Notes under the pieces: generated by a model
Databases searched by the model: none
Told to the model about the DNA's origin: nothing
What the model saw: the letters and a program-made list of their open reading frames with translations, nothing else
Shown here: piece after piece, positions 10,601-22,600 of the stretch
Layout of the letters: every line of letters begins with the position of its first letter
How positions within the stretch are numbered: position 1 is the first letter of the stretch
Translations under genes and position numbers: made by a program
DNA from: Notamacropus eugenii
Lineage: Eukaryota; Chordata; Mammalia; Diprotodontia; Macropodidae
Length of the DNA: 64,000 nt
Assembly: GCF_028372415.1 (NCBI RefSeq)
Contig: NC_092874.1
Span: 331,966,651-332,030,650 of the forward strand
Reading direction: 5' to 3'

Positions 10601-13600
10601 ATAAAGTCTTCGGCTACGGTAATAACACATAGGCTAGTGATAGACTGAACCTGTGATCTCATTGATACAGGGACTTCTCCCAGATGAGGAAACTCCCTTT
10701 AACAGTGCAGATGGGCACCTTCTCTGCAACTTGTGATTTTAGAGAGTTGCTTAGAGTGCTGAAAGGGTAAAGGACTTGCCCAGAATCACACAGCCAGTAT
10801 GTGTCAAAGACAGGACTTGAACCCAGGTCTTATTGGCTTCAAGGCCAGTTTCCTCTCCACTATTCCATGCCTGACGTGAGGTAGATAAAAATTGGCCCCC
10901 AGGCCTGTGCAGTTCCCTTCTACTTGTGTTCAGTGGTGGCAAAAGGAAAGTATGTGTATTGACCATCTAAGGATCGTTGACTTGTTGCTGCTTATAAGTT
11001 TGAGATCTTTATCCGGTGACCCAGGTCGTAAGAACTGAGGTTGGAATCAAACAGAAGAATGATGTAGACCCAGGTTCTCTTTGTAAGAATGAGTCAAGGA
11101 GTTGGCAGGGCTGGTGTTATTCAAAGGACAGCAAAAATGTCATTTCATGAAATACCTGATCATCACATCTTGGCCAAATCTCCTGCTAGAAACAGACAAA
11201 GGGGACTGCCATGAGAGTGACTGTAGCCTGTGTGCTGACATTTCTTGCAGAGGAGAAAGGACGAAGAACTTGACAAGTTCCTCAAAACCAAGTGAACATA
11301 GACCTTGATACTCAGTGGCACAGGGAAAACAGCCAAAAAATGTGTTGGAAAATATGGTTCAGGATTAAGAAATTAAAGAGACCAGAGGCAAATAAATTAC
11401 TCAGAAGCCTCACATATGGATCATCAATACTTGTTACAGAAAGCATCAGAAGGCATTGGGTAGGACAAACACTAAACAATATCAGTTGGGGTTTTTTTGT
11501 TTGTTTTTTTATGGAATTGACCATATCTAAATAGAAAAGAAATGTCTTGTTACTAAAGTTGGACTCCTTTTAGCACTATCTGTCAGCGTGGCATTCAGGT
11601 CATTGACTTCCTGGAGGTAGTGTGGTATAGTGTTGGACTTGAATGAGGAAACCTGCATTCAAATCCTGCCTCAGATACTTGCTAGCTGTGTTCATGGGCA
11701 AGTAATTCAACCTCTTAGAGCTTTAGTTTCCCAATCTATAAAATGGGGCTAATTCTATCACCCCAGCTCACAGGGTTGTTGTGAGAAAAGTGTTTTTTGA
11801 ATTTCAAAGTGCTACCTACATTCAATTATTGTTATTACAGCAAAAATAAAAATTAGTAAATTCGAAAAAAGATAATGGTACACTATATGTAATTACAGTA
11901 GCTCCTACCTAACATTTGAACAAGTTTTGGGAAATGGATAATAATAAATAACAATAATGGATAAATAAATAGATAATAATAAATAATAGATATTAATTCT
12001 GATTATCGCTATTTCTTAGGAGAGTTTAACCACTTTTCAGATCACCACAGCAAGGAGACCACAAGAATTTAAATATTGTCTCAGCCAGAAAACACTTAAA
12101 ATCTTTGCTCAGTGGAAAAATATGATAGCCAAGCACATCATCAGTTTAGAATACAAGTTCATTTGCTTAATGTTGTGCAGGTGAATATGGAAAGATTATG
12201 AGCAGTTTTGCTTCACAAAATAATGAAAAAGCATTGGAAAAAAACAATTCTGCAGAAAACTTAGTGTGAGCCAACTAGTGTAATAAAAAAATCTGCTAGC
12301 ATTTTATATTAATCTGTTAATAGAGGACCAACACATTTGTCCTTTTAATAACTGATAAGGAAGTAGAAATGGCACCCAAAACAATGAAGTCAAGAAGCAC
12401 ATCTGAACAGATCAAATACATTCAGAGGAAATAAAGATGGCAGAACAGTTTTAGAGTCATTTAGATCCTTTTCCAGTATCTCTCAAAAGACCATTCCAAA
12501 AGGTTAAAGATGGCATTATTACCAATAAAAGACAAGGAGAGTCAGTAAATACCAACCCATACACCTATCCTTATCTCCTTAAAATCTTGGTAAGGATAGG
12601 CTGTACACATACAGAGACTATTATTGATGAAAATAGAAAGAGGGAGTAGGCAGAATTTCACAAAACATGCTCTACAGAAAACCACATCTTCACAGTCACA
12701 CAATATAGAGATAGAGAAAACAAGATTTTACTCTTGTTTACTACAAGCAAGTGTTTGAATCAGGGTGTATAGCACTTGGTGTAGTTCATGACTGTCTCCC
12801 AGGCATCAGTGTCACACAGAGTTCTTTGATGTATGCCACAGAGGTGATGTTGCTAAATGAGTCTCGGATGGTCAGTTCCATAAGCATATGCTCAACAAAG
12901 GTATTCACCTGTGTGCCAAAGATTTCCTTGTGCAAAGTCCAAATAGGAATTCTTTATAGGAGACGTATCACAAATCATCAGACCTCTGAGTTGGAAGGGA
13001 TCTTTACAGGCTCTCTAATCCGGCTTAAACCTGAAGAAGCATCTCTTTAAGGGTCATCTAACTTTTGGTTGAAGATCTCTGGTGACGAGAAGACCCCTCT
13101 GTCCCTTAGGACAGCAGCTCGGTCACTCTTAGATGGCTGCAGTTGTCTCCATTACATCAAGCCTAAATTTGTGTCTTTACAGCTTGCTCCTTATTTGACC
13201 TTTGGAGCTGAATAGAGCAAGTGTAGTCCTTCTTTCACATGACAGCTTTTCTGATATTTGAAGATGGCTGCCATGTTATTCCTCAGTCTTTCTAAATATC
13301 CTTATGTCCTTCATTCAGTCTTCATATAGCATGAATCTTAAAGCCCTACAGCTGGTATGGTCAGGGAGGCCCAAATTTGGAGCCACTGATCTTGATATGA
13401 ATTCTTGCCATGTTCTTGGTGTAAATTGTTTCTGCCTAGTCCTCAGTTTTCTCTTGCATAAAATAAAAGGGTTGGAATCTTGGTGACTATTCTCTGAATG
13501 CTTCCTGGTTTCTCAGATATTCTAGCTATGATCTGACCAGGTCAAAGTGCAGTTTGCCTCCCCAGCCCTGCACCTTTTGTCTTCCTTGATGCAGTCTAAG

Positions 13601-16600
13601 ATTCTGTTAGCTAAAATCTTCAAATCTTTTTCAGATGAACTGTTTCCTAGATACAGTCGATTTTCACTTTATGTAAGTGAACTGTTCTGCAAACCTCTAC
13701 ATAAAGTAATTTTTAGGTAATGTGAATGTGGGAAAGGGAGAAAAGAACGGAGATAGAATGGGGGTCATGGGCCAATGTAAGGAGGGGTCCAACACATGGG
13801 GACCAGGAACAGAGAAGTGATAGCAAGAGGATGAACATGCAGGGGAGCCAGGGACAGGCTTGCAGAACAGGGCAGAGGTTTCCTTTCTCTACCCTAAAGA
13901 TCTGAAGCCAAGCCCCCCTCCAGTGGTTTCAGTCTCCAGGAGTCTTCTTCTGCTTTTACTTGGAGGTATTTTTTTAAGGTTTTGGTTTGGTTTTTTTTTA
14001 AGACTTTTCTGGTTGGGGTATGGGAGGCTGTGGAGTGCCACGCTGAGGGACAAGAGCAGAGAGAGAGCACAGTACTATACTGTAAAGTTAGTATGGGTGC
14101 TTTTTGGGAATGTGGATTTAAGTTGAACATGCATAATGTATATTTATGTAGAGCAAGAACTGTCTGTATACCTCTACTAGTTTGTGCTTTGTGTGTATAC
14201 ATATCTATATACACATACGCACATATATCTGCATGTCTATATTAACACCAGTATGTTTACATTTTCCCCATTGAACTTCATCTTATTAGATTTGGCACGG
14301 TATTCTAACCTTTCAAGAGACTCTTCAGATTTGACTAATCCATCATATTAGCTATCCCTTTACAAATTCCTCCAACTCTCCACAGAAGGCTTTCCATATT
14401 GACATCAAATTGTTAATGACTATATTCTTATCATCCAAACAACTCTGAATCCACCTAATTTTACTATCGTCTAACCCACAGTTTCCCTAGAATAGTATGA
14501 GAGACATTCTTTTTGTTTTTCTATCCTTAGCACCTTGCATAGTGTTTTGCATATAATAAGCATTTGATAAATGCTTATTGATTGATTGAGTTAAATTGTG
14601 TTCTCTCAGTGTAGTAATACTGTCAAAAAATAAATAAAGTTAGTCTGGTATAATCTGTCCTTGACAAAGCAATGCTGGCTGTTTGTAATTACTGCCTCCT
14701 TTTTCGGATGTTCACCAACTAAGCCTTTAGTAATACTTTTTGCCAGCATTTGAAATCATTCTCACTGACCTATAGTTCACAAATTCATTTTCTGTTTTCA
14801 AAAATCAGAACATTTGACCTTCTACAATCCTGCAGTGTCTTTCCTATTCTCCATGATCTTGTATAGATTACAGTCAATAGCTTAGTCATCATATCTATCA
14901 TATCAGTAACATCTGGGCCTGATGATTTAAATTCATTAAGGGTACCTGGATGGTGGTGGTTGTTGTTGGTTTTTTTAGTATCTCGCTATTTATCTTGGGA
15001 TCAACTTCTTCACCATTTTTTTCTACCCTTTCTAAGTATAAAGCACAGAAAACAGAAGCAAAATAGTTGAGCAACTCTGCCTTTTCTGGGTTCCATTAGT
15101 ATTTTCTTTTCCCTCAATATACCTAAAAACCTTAAGTCAGCTTATTCTGAATTTTAGCACTCCTAATACTATTCACATAGTACCGTCCCACACTTTTTAT
15201 TCATTCTGTGTTACTGGTCTTGCTTTGAAAAATTACTGAGTTGTTTCTTACGTAGGCATCCACATTGATCTTTTTCAGTAGGTTCTTTTTTTTTTTTTTT
15301 ACTTTTCTTTGAAATCTCTCCAGTAATCTAGGGTGCGTGTCAAACTGTGCTCAATTTTCCTCCCCTTCTCTATCACAGTTTCTAGAATGGAGTAGTCACT
15401 TTATAAAGTTTTCATCATGTCTGTCAGACAGACATTGGCCTTAGCAGTCAATTCCTACTTTTTTGTAAGAAGCAGTTACAAGATTGGATCCTCCATTTGA
15501 AGGATGAGATATTCATTAAAATTATTTGAAAAATTATTAGCTGTTCTTTAACTCTATTACATAAACACATAATTGGAGTAATCCATTATATTATCCTGCC
15601 ATACTAGGCTTATGGTCTCTTTTGTTCAGTTCACTTAATTTTCTCCTGTCCAGTTAGAATGTAGTATTTCCTGATTTTACTTCCTGCAGATGTGTTCTTT
15701 ATCATACTTCCATGCTCCAGTTCAACATCATATCTTTGTAATAGACAATTTTAATATGTCCCCTCATTTTCTTATCCTGTCCCTTTTGAATAAGAGAGAC
15801 CCATCCAGGCCAAAGTCACAAGTCTCATTGTACCAATTCTCTGATGTTTATGAAGTCTAACTTGATTTCTTGCACTTGGATCTCTAGTCTGCCTTCCTTT
15901 ACACATGCACATGTATACACACACATACACACACACACGCATTTGCATGCATGCTACGCATCTGTACATAGACCACTGGGGCTATGGGTTTTATTCTGAA
16001 TGCCTCTGCTGCTATCCTTCCAGTGTTGTAAACTGTACTTGATGGATATGCATAAGCAGATTTCTTCCTCTTTTTTCTGCTTAAGGCCTTTTTGTATAGA
16101 TTAGTAAAACTCCAGGAATGTAAGTTTTTTATTGGTCCTTTGTAAGATACAGTTTACCTGGCACCAGGAGGACGTCATTTCTGTATTTTAATTTGTTACA
16201 CTAGTGGTAATGAAAACATCATCTCTGCCCGTACGGATTTTAGTTTCTTGCCCAAGGCTGAATAACTTTTAGCAATGCTTTCTAGATTCCTTTTGGCAGT
16301 ATCATTTGTTCCATGTAATTCAGCATAAGTTGTTAATAGTCATCTAGTTTTACAAGTCTTTAGAGAGTCTTTTCCTCTTTTCTAGATACATGCCTTAGGA
16401 AGACAGCTGAAATCTTGTTAGGTTGACAGATAATTGCCTTGCTACCAGTCAGCAGATGGTTACCAACCTCCTTCTAATCTGTTTTACCTTGGACCTTTAC
16501 TGGATAACCTCTCACCTCGCAGTGTCTATGGTTACGCATCCTCATTGCTAGAACTATAAGTAGCTGTTTTCTCATTATCCCATTCAGCATAGTCCTAAGA

Positions 16601-19600
16601 GTTCTGTGGCCTTTCTTCTCTTCAGTTTTCCTGGCTCATGTCAGGATTTTCCTATATATTTTCCTGTCCGTTTTTATTTGTTTTCACATTGAAACTGTTC
16701 TTCAGTTTTGTGTTTTTCTAAAGAGCACTTTAATTTTCTTAATAGCCTGGAGTGCGTGAAAAGGTCTTCTTTACGTTCTCTTCTGGTACAGATCCTAGCT
16801 TATACTTTGAGCACAGATAGCAGTCATTCAGCCATCTCAGAATTATAAGAAATGCTACTCTTTGTCATTCTGTCCTGGAGAACTTCTGTGGCAAACAGAA
16901 GTTCTGTTTGTGGGGACCTTTAGCTCCACATTTGTCACTTTTCTTATCACCTTGTTGGAACCCTACCACCTTCATTGCCCCTTGACATTCACACCTAACT
17001 TCTTTTTCTTTCTCTTAACCAATTTATCACCCTTACCAACTGCCTATTTTACCAATTTGCTTTTCACCAGCTTCCTGCTGATTCTTACTCAAGCTTCTTT
17101 TTACCCCTTGCATCTTTTTGGGTTCCTCTCTTTAGGTCCTTCTAATCCTTCAGGTCAGTTCCTCCTTCTTTGAAAAAGGTCTTCCCAAGATTTCCCTCAA
17201 CCAATTAAAAATCACAACACCAAAATTCTTCATTGCCTTCAGAATTTTTTTTTCTTTTTTTAGCTTAAGTCTTCCTCCTTCATTCTTCAGCTTAAAGCTC
17301 GCAGTAGAGTGATGTGAAATTAAATGCTTCTATTTTGGTATTACTGCTGATTGCAAGTAAATTCTGCAAGCCCCAGAATACTACCAAGAACTCCTCAGTG
17401 GGGATCTATTTCTCAAATGAGCTAAATCTATTAATCTACACCTAAAAGATGCCCAAATTAGATGAATAATACTTAATGTCCAGAGGGTGATGTACAATTG
17501 GATGGTCAGTGTCTTGAGTTAGTCTGTCATTCAGTATATCTTGGGCACATACTTCAGGTGGGTGGTGAGCTAAGCCTACAGTTGAATAACCTATGTTTTT
17601 TTTTAATCCTATCTCCCCATTCTCTCCCAGAGAGCCATCCTTTATAATAAAGAATTTTTGAAAGAGAAAAGAAAAAAAAGATCTGTAAAACTCACCACCA
17701 GTACAGTACTTTCAGTGATCCCAAGCTTCTCTCTGACATACAAGTTTGTCTTTTCATCATGAATAATCTTTCCATAATCCCATATGGCTGCAGATTATGG
17801 ATTTCCATAATCTCAGAAGAATTATAATTACAGATGACCCAAAATACAATGGAAAGACATACAATGGGGCTAAATAGACAGCAACATACTACCACTGATG
17901 AATGATTTGTGTACAAAAGCTAGTGTAGAAAGCATAAAGAACTAAGAAAACTATGAACAAATGGCCGGCAATCATGTTGTAATGGTATCCACAGAATTAG
18001 ACAAACCAGAGAAAGACCTCCATCTAGCATATTAGGCAGATCTTCTGCAAGGTTTATGCACAGACATGTATAAGAATTTCAGGACACGGCAGGGGGACAT
18101 TTGTACTTTGCTTGAGAGATGATCCCCATACTGTTAACATATTGGATTCATCAGAGTAAGTATGAAGGTGCAGCCTAGTAGCCTACACCATGATTTCTTG
18201 ATATGTGTGAAATCATCAGTCAGATATTAAGCATATATATCTTTAAACAGTTGTATACGTATACATAGGCTATATCAATATTAAAGGATATCATTTTATA
18301 ATTAACATTTTTAATGTTTCCTCATGATTCTTTTTATTTCTTCCTACTATCATTTATCCAGATAAAGCACATGTTAAAGCATATATTGAATATGGCTGAA
18401 ACAAACATCTGGGGAAAGGGTGAGGGAATATAAAAGGGATCTCCAGAAACCTCCCTTGGGCTTTGCCTCAGTGAAGTATTAGAATGAATTAGTGTGTGTT
18501 TAATTGTTCTTTCTAAGTGCTTAATCTAACAATTTATCTTAAGGAAAAACATGAAGAACAGCTGCTTACTACCTTGCCTCCACCAACACCCTCCCAGATA
18601 AAAGCTATTGGTGTTGCCATTGACAAAGTGGTAGAGGAGTTTGGCTTAAATAATGAAGACTTAGAACAAAGACTTGAAATAAAACAAACCATGGAAAAAC
18701 TGTTCCATCAGAAGTTACCAGGTATTCTCTAGACTTGCCTTTTGATTTATATAGTAAAAATAGCTCTCTTGTATTACTCACTGGTGGTGATTTTTAACCA
18801 TTAAGGGAAATGGACATGGTCTGTCCTGAAGCTCTTTCTATATATTGTCCACATCCAAGGTAAAATTACTTGTGCAAGCAGCAGTTAAGGATTCTTCTTC
18901 TTTATGACTTTTTTATTAATCATACATGCTAGTTTTTGGTGTCAACACAAAGTTCTCATGTTTTATATCTCTATATTCTATCTAAGTATAATATAGAGTT
19001 AGAAAACTTTCCTTTCCACTTTTCACCTATTAAAAATAATTTTGAGTTGAGTGAAAGCCAAAATTTTTGTCATTGGACAAAAATACTATTCTAATACCTC
19101 TGTTATATAGAGATGACCCTGGGTTCTCAAAGGCTATATGCTCTTGAGGTACAAGCTCTGGAAGCTTCTACCATGCTAGAAAGATTCTGATATGTTCCTG
19201 GGGACAAACTGCTTTTTTTAGACTAGCCTAGCTAAATACTGAGAGACTCATCACCAGTAGACCGGCCACTATGTGATGAATTCTCTGGCCATGGCACTCC
19301 ATAAAACTAAAAGACAAATTGATCCTTAGTTATAGTTGCTTTCTCCTATGATAATAGCACAATGTTGAAATCACAGTTTTTAGACCATCTATAAAAATTA
19401 TCTTAGCTGTTGGTACTCTAAAATGTGAGATCATCATCCAGGCACGAGTGACTATGTTGCTAGAGGAACTGAATGTTATCACTACAAACTGTAATAGAAG
19501 ATAAAATGAAGTTATGGCTAAATGGAAGAAGAGCTCCCAGCTTCTTCTCAGGAAGACAAATAGAAGAGTTGGCAAAACTGATTTTGTCTTATCTTTTATC

Positions 19601-22600
19601 TTTTTCATCAAAAGCATGGGGCAGTTGGTCATCTTGTTTTTGTTGGATGAGTACAAACAAAAAGACCACCCTGAAGATAATTTTGGTTTATGTATGATCT
19701 GTTGCAAAGGAAGAAATTCTTGGAAGACCTTCCAGATTAAGTCAACACAAACATTATCAGTTACTTCAGGGCAGAAATGGTGTGAAGAACAGAGAAAAAT
19801 ATATTAGAAAATACAACTCAGGATTAAAAAAATGAGAGAGGACCAGTGGTTTACAGACTACACAGGTTCACTGCTACATAATACTAATACTTTCTTTGGG
19901 AAGAAAGTTGAGAGGCTGTGAGCATAGAAGTGCCAAATTACATAATAAAAAAATAAAATTTGTTATATATTAATAGGGAACAACTATCCATGTTGGAACC
20001 TGTTCCCAAATAAATCGTCTCTTTCCATCCAGATCATTGCCTTATCCAAGCAAAGACCAGAAACAATACTTCATCATAAAAATAAATAAAATTAAGAAAG
20101 TATGACATAATTAAAACAGCTCCAACATGACGTACAGTCAAAATTTAAATGTTATTGATACAAAAAATAGAAAATGGATAAAGAAACAGACATTGACCCA
20201 GACTCTGACCATTTCTTAAGAAAGTTTAATTGTTGTAAACTTGTTGGCCACAATGAGAAGACCAAGAGCCTAAGAACCTTTAGCCAACAATCTCCTTTCC
20301 AAGCAGAAAGATGTGGTAGAAACACTTTAGAATATAAAAGCATCTTAAAAAACATTATAGAAGAGAATGGCAGGAGGTTATGAGCAGCGTTACTTCGTAA
20401 AACAGGGAGATGCAATGATGGGGGAAACGATAATATTTAGCAAGAAACCCATGTAACGAAGAGCATTTAAGGATGAAATTAGAACAAGGACATTCGATGG
20501 GGAGAGGATTCTAGAGAATGAGTAAGATGTATCAAGATTTCTGTGACAGGTTTTCACCTTCAGTAACTAGTAAAATCACCGTTTTGGAACTCCCAAAATC
20601 ACAGTTACCAATGTATTATGTTAGAAAGCAAAAATGGCACCGAAGAAAATAAAGATGAGAAGAACAGTTGGACAGTATATTCAAAAGAAATCTAATATGA
20701 GAAGTGACAAAAATTTGAGTGTATTTCAAAAAGGGGAAGATACTAAATGATTTTTTAAAGTGATCAATAAAATGATAAATATGGCTTGTGGAAATACAGA
20801 TACATTCCATGCACTTACTGGTAGAACTAGGACTTTTTCTGTAAAATGTTTTATAATTTTACTAAAGTCACTCAACTTTGTGTACCTTTTGACACAATGT
20901 AACGGTTACTAGGCATATACTCCAGAGGTGAAAGTTATATCCCACATATCCAAAAACTTTCTGTAGTAGCAAAGAACTAAAAGAAAAGTAGGTGCTTATT
21001 GATTGGGGAATGGCCTAACAAGTTGTAATATGTGAATAAGTTGAATATTAATGTGCCGGAAGGAATGACAAATGTGAAGAATTCGGAGAAAATTAAGACT
21101 TGCCTAAAATGATGCAGAGTGAAATAAAAGGAGAACAAGGAAAACAGTTTACAATGAGTCTAATAATAGAAAACAAACCAAAAAACACTTTGAAATGCTT
21201 CAGAACTCTCAGATTACTGGTGACTTCAGAAGATGATATACGTGTACCTCTTATTCTTTGGCAGACACATGGTGAACTGTAGGTTAAGAATAAGGGATAG
21301 ATTTTCAGACACAACCAATATGTTAATTTGCATAGCAGGGGGAGAATTTATTTGGATGTGGGAGGTGTTTAGGGGAAATGACAATCATGTAACAAAAAGG
21401 AATGAACATCAATAAAATAATATTTAAAGGGGGGAAACAGTCATGGCCATTATTACTATTCAAAAAAGGCAATAGAAAAAAATAGTAATTCCTGATCCAT
21501 ATGCCTGTTTTTCCCATCTCTACAAAATAAGAAAATAAGTCACAAAAAATTGAGAGCATGTTTGATAAAGGTATGAGAGAAAAATGAGCAAGATTTTGCA
21601 AATTATATTCTGTGGCATATCATGTCTTATTTATAGTCATGCAGCTTTAGGAATAAACAATCCCACTTAGTGCTTGTTGACTTTAAAAGTACAGCACAAT
21701 ACTCCTGTAAAGGGTCTCCAACAAGATGTCTCCTATGTGTGTATATATATATATATATTACAGTCGTAAAACTGAGTTCAGCAACCTTTTATTCTAAAAG
21801 TATTTATTGAATTTAACAACAGAAAACTTTTATAATTAATATCAAACAAGGCATAAAACAGATGTTTGCTAACTAAAGATGCTTGCTGCTGTCATGAAGG
21901 ATGTCCAGTGTCAAGTCCACATTGAACAGCTGTCTATAATTTTCCTTTCAGATAGTGAGGACCTGCAGATGTTTCCGTTTGTGAATGATATTGTGTTGCT
22001 TGCATCATGCCCCAAATATTGCAGCCTCCTAAATAAAATCCACAATCATTCAAAAGCTTGAACCACACAGGAGGAAACTAGGATTTATCAAAAATGTGGT
22101 CAGTACTTAGAACTAATCCATCAGTTGTTATATGGAACTTGAACTGCAGATGGACAGTAAACTGAGCCCAGAATTGCAGGGAAGGAAGAGAGCTAGCTGG
22201 ATTGCATTTGGAAACTTTACATTAACAGTCCCCAAACTTCTCTTTAATAAAAACCAATGTTTTTCACACTGGTATTCTTGCATTGTTCTATGACTGCAAA
22301 TCATGGACTACCACATTCCTCCAAGGCATTACAGTTGTCAGTTAACCAGAAGACAATGGAGAGATATGTATTGGGCATGAATGGGCTGCAACAGATTACC
22401 AGTAAAATATCGTATATAAGCAACAATACTGAAGATTATACTAAATAGATGTATAACCGGAAAAAGAGGAGCATTGCCTAATAGCAAGAGAGAGGCATAA
22501 CAGACAACTTGCATACTACATTGGTATCAACATAATGTCAAGCTACTTAGAGCCTAGAGTAAAGACCTCAGCAAGTTGTGTGAGCTTGCTGTGGAGTATT

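Larger units (their letters stand above)
10480..12960 (+). repeat. RTE-clade LINE remnant, 5' and RT part (interrupted by SINEs)
   Basis: The block TGACCAGCCTAGCTAAATA at about 10541 recurs, diverged, near 19227. Segments at 11260-11480 and 12000-12700 match 19730-19960 and 20190-20760 in order. Around 12550-12800 decayed frames read like an RTE reverse transcriptase (an N-Q-P-I motif, then a TVTQ block, then a LNQGV block). Many stops and frameshifts. SINEs at 10660-10985 and 11618-11845 lie inside it. Confidence 0.65.
12965..16850 (-). repeat. Long CR1/L3-clade LINE, antisense, with later insertions
   Basis: The left edge (TCAGACCTCTGAGTTGGAAG) is the reverse complement of a CR1 3' end. 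The minus strand then reads as decayed CR1 reverse transcriptase. Around 14650-14950 it encodes SSGPD, an RSWRIGKTLQD block, and SIALSRTDYTRLT, matching the CR1/L3 order. It is interrupted by a DNA-transposon-like block (13655-14175) and an L2 3' end (about 14490-14600). At nearly 3.9 kb it is unusually complete for such an old family. Confidence 0.75.
10392..18543 (+). other. TUT7 intron 4
   Basis: About 8.2 kb, dominated by an RTE-clade LINE interrupted by an antisense CR1/L3 element, plus SINEs. Nothing coding for the host is seen. The stretch 16860-17290 is pyrimidine-rich with no certain identity (possibly L2 3' UTR). Confidence 0.65.
19200..22500 (+). repeat. Second RTE-clade LINE remnant, interrupted by L1
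   Basis: Decayed reverse transcriptase frames in order: YRPICLLSHLYKI with EKQAGF (about 21490-21600), FVNDIVLLA (decayed F-A-D-D catalytic box, about 21980), an A-S-W-I block (22195) and TMERYVLGMNGLQ (22350-22395). Homologous to the copy at 10480-12960. A marsupial L1 3' end sits at 20865-21300. Confidence 0.7.
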
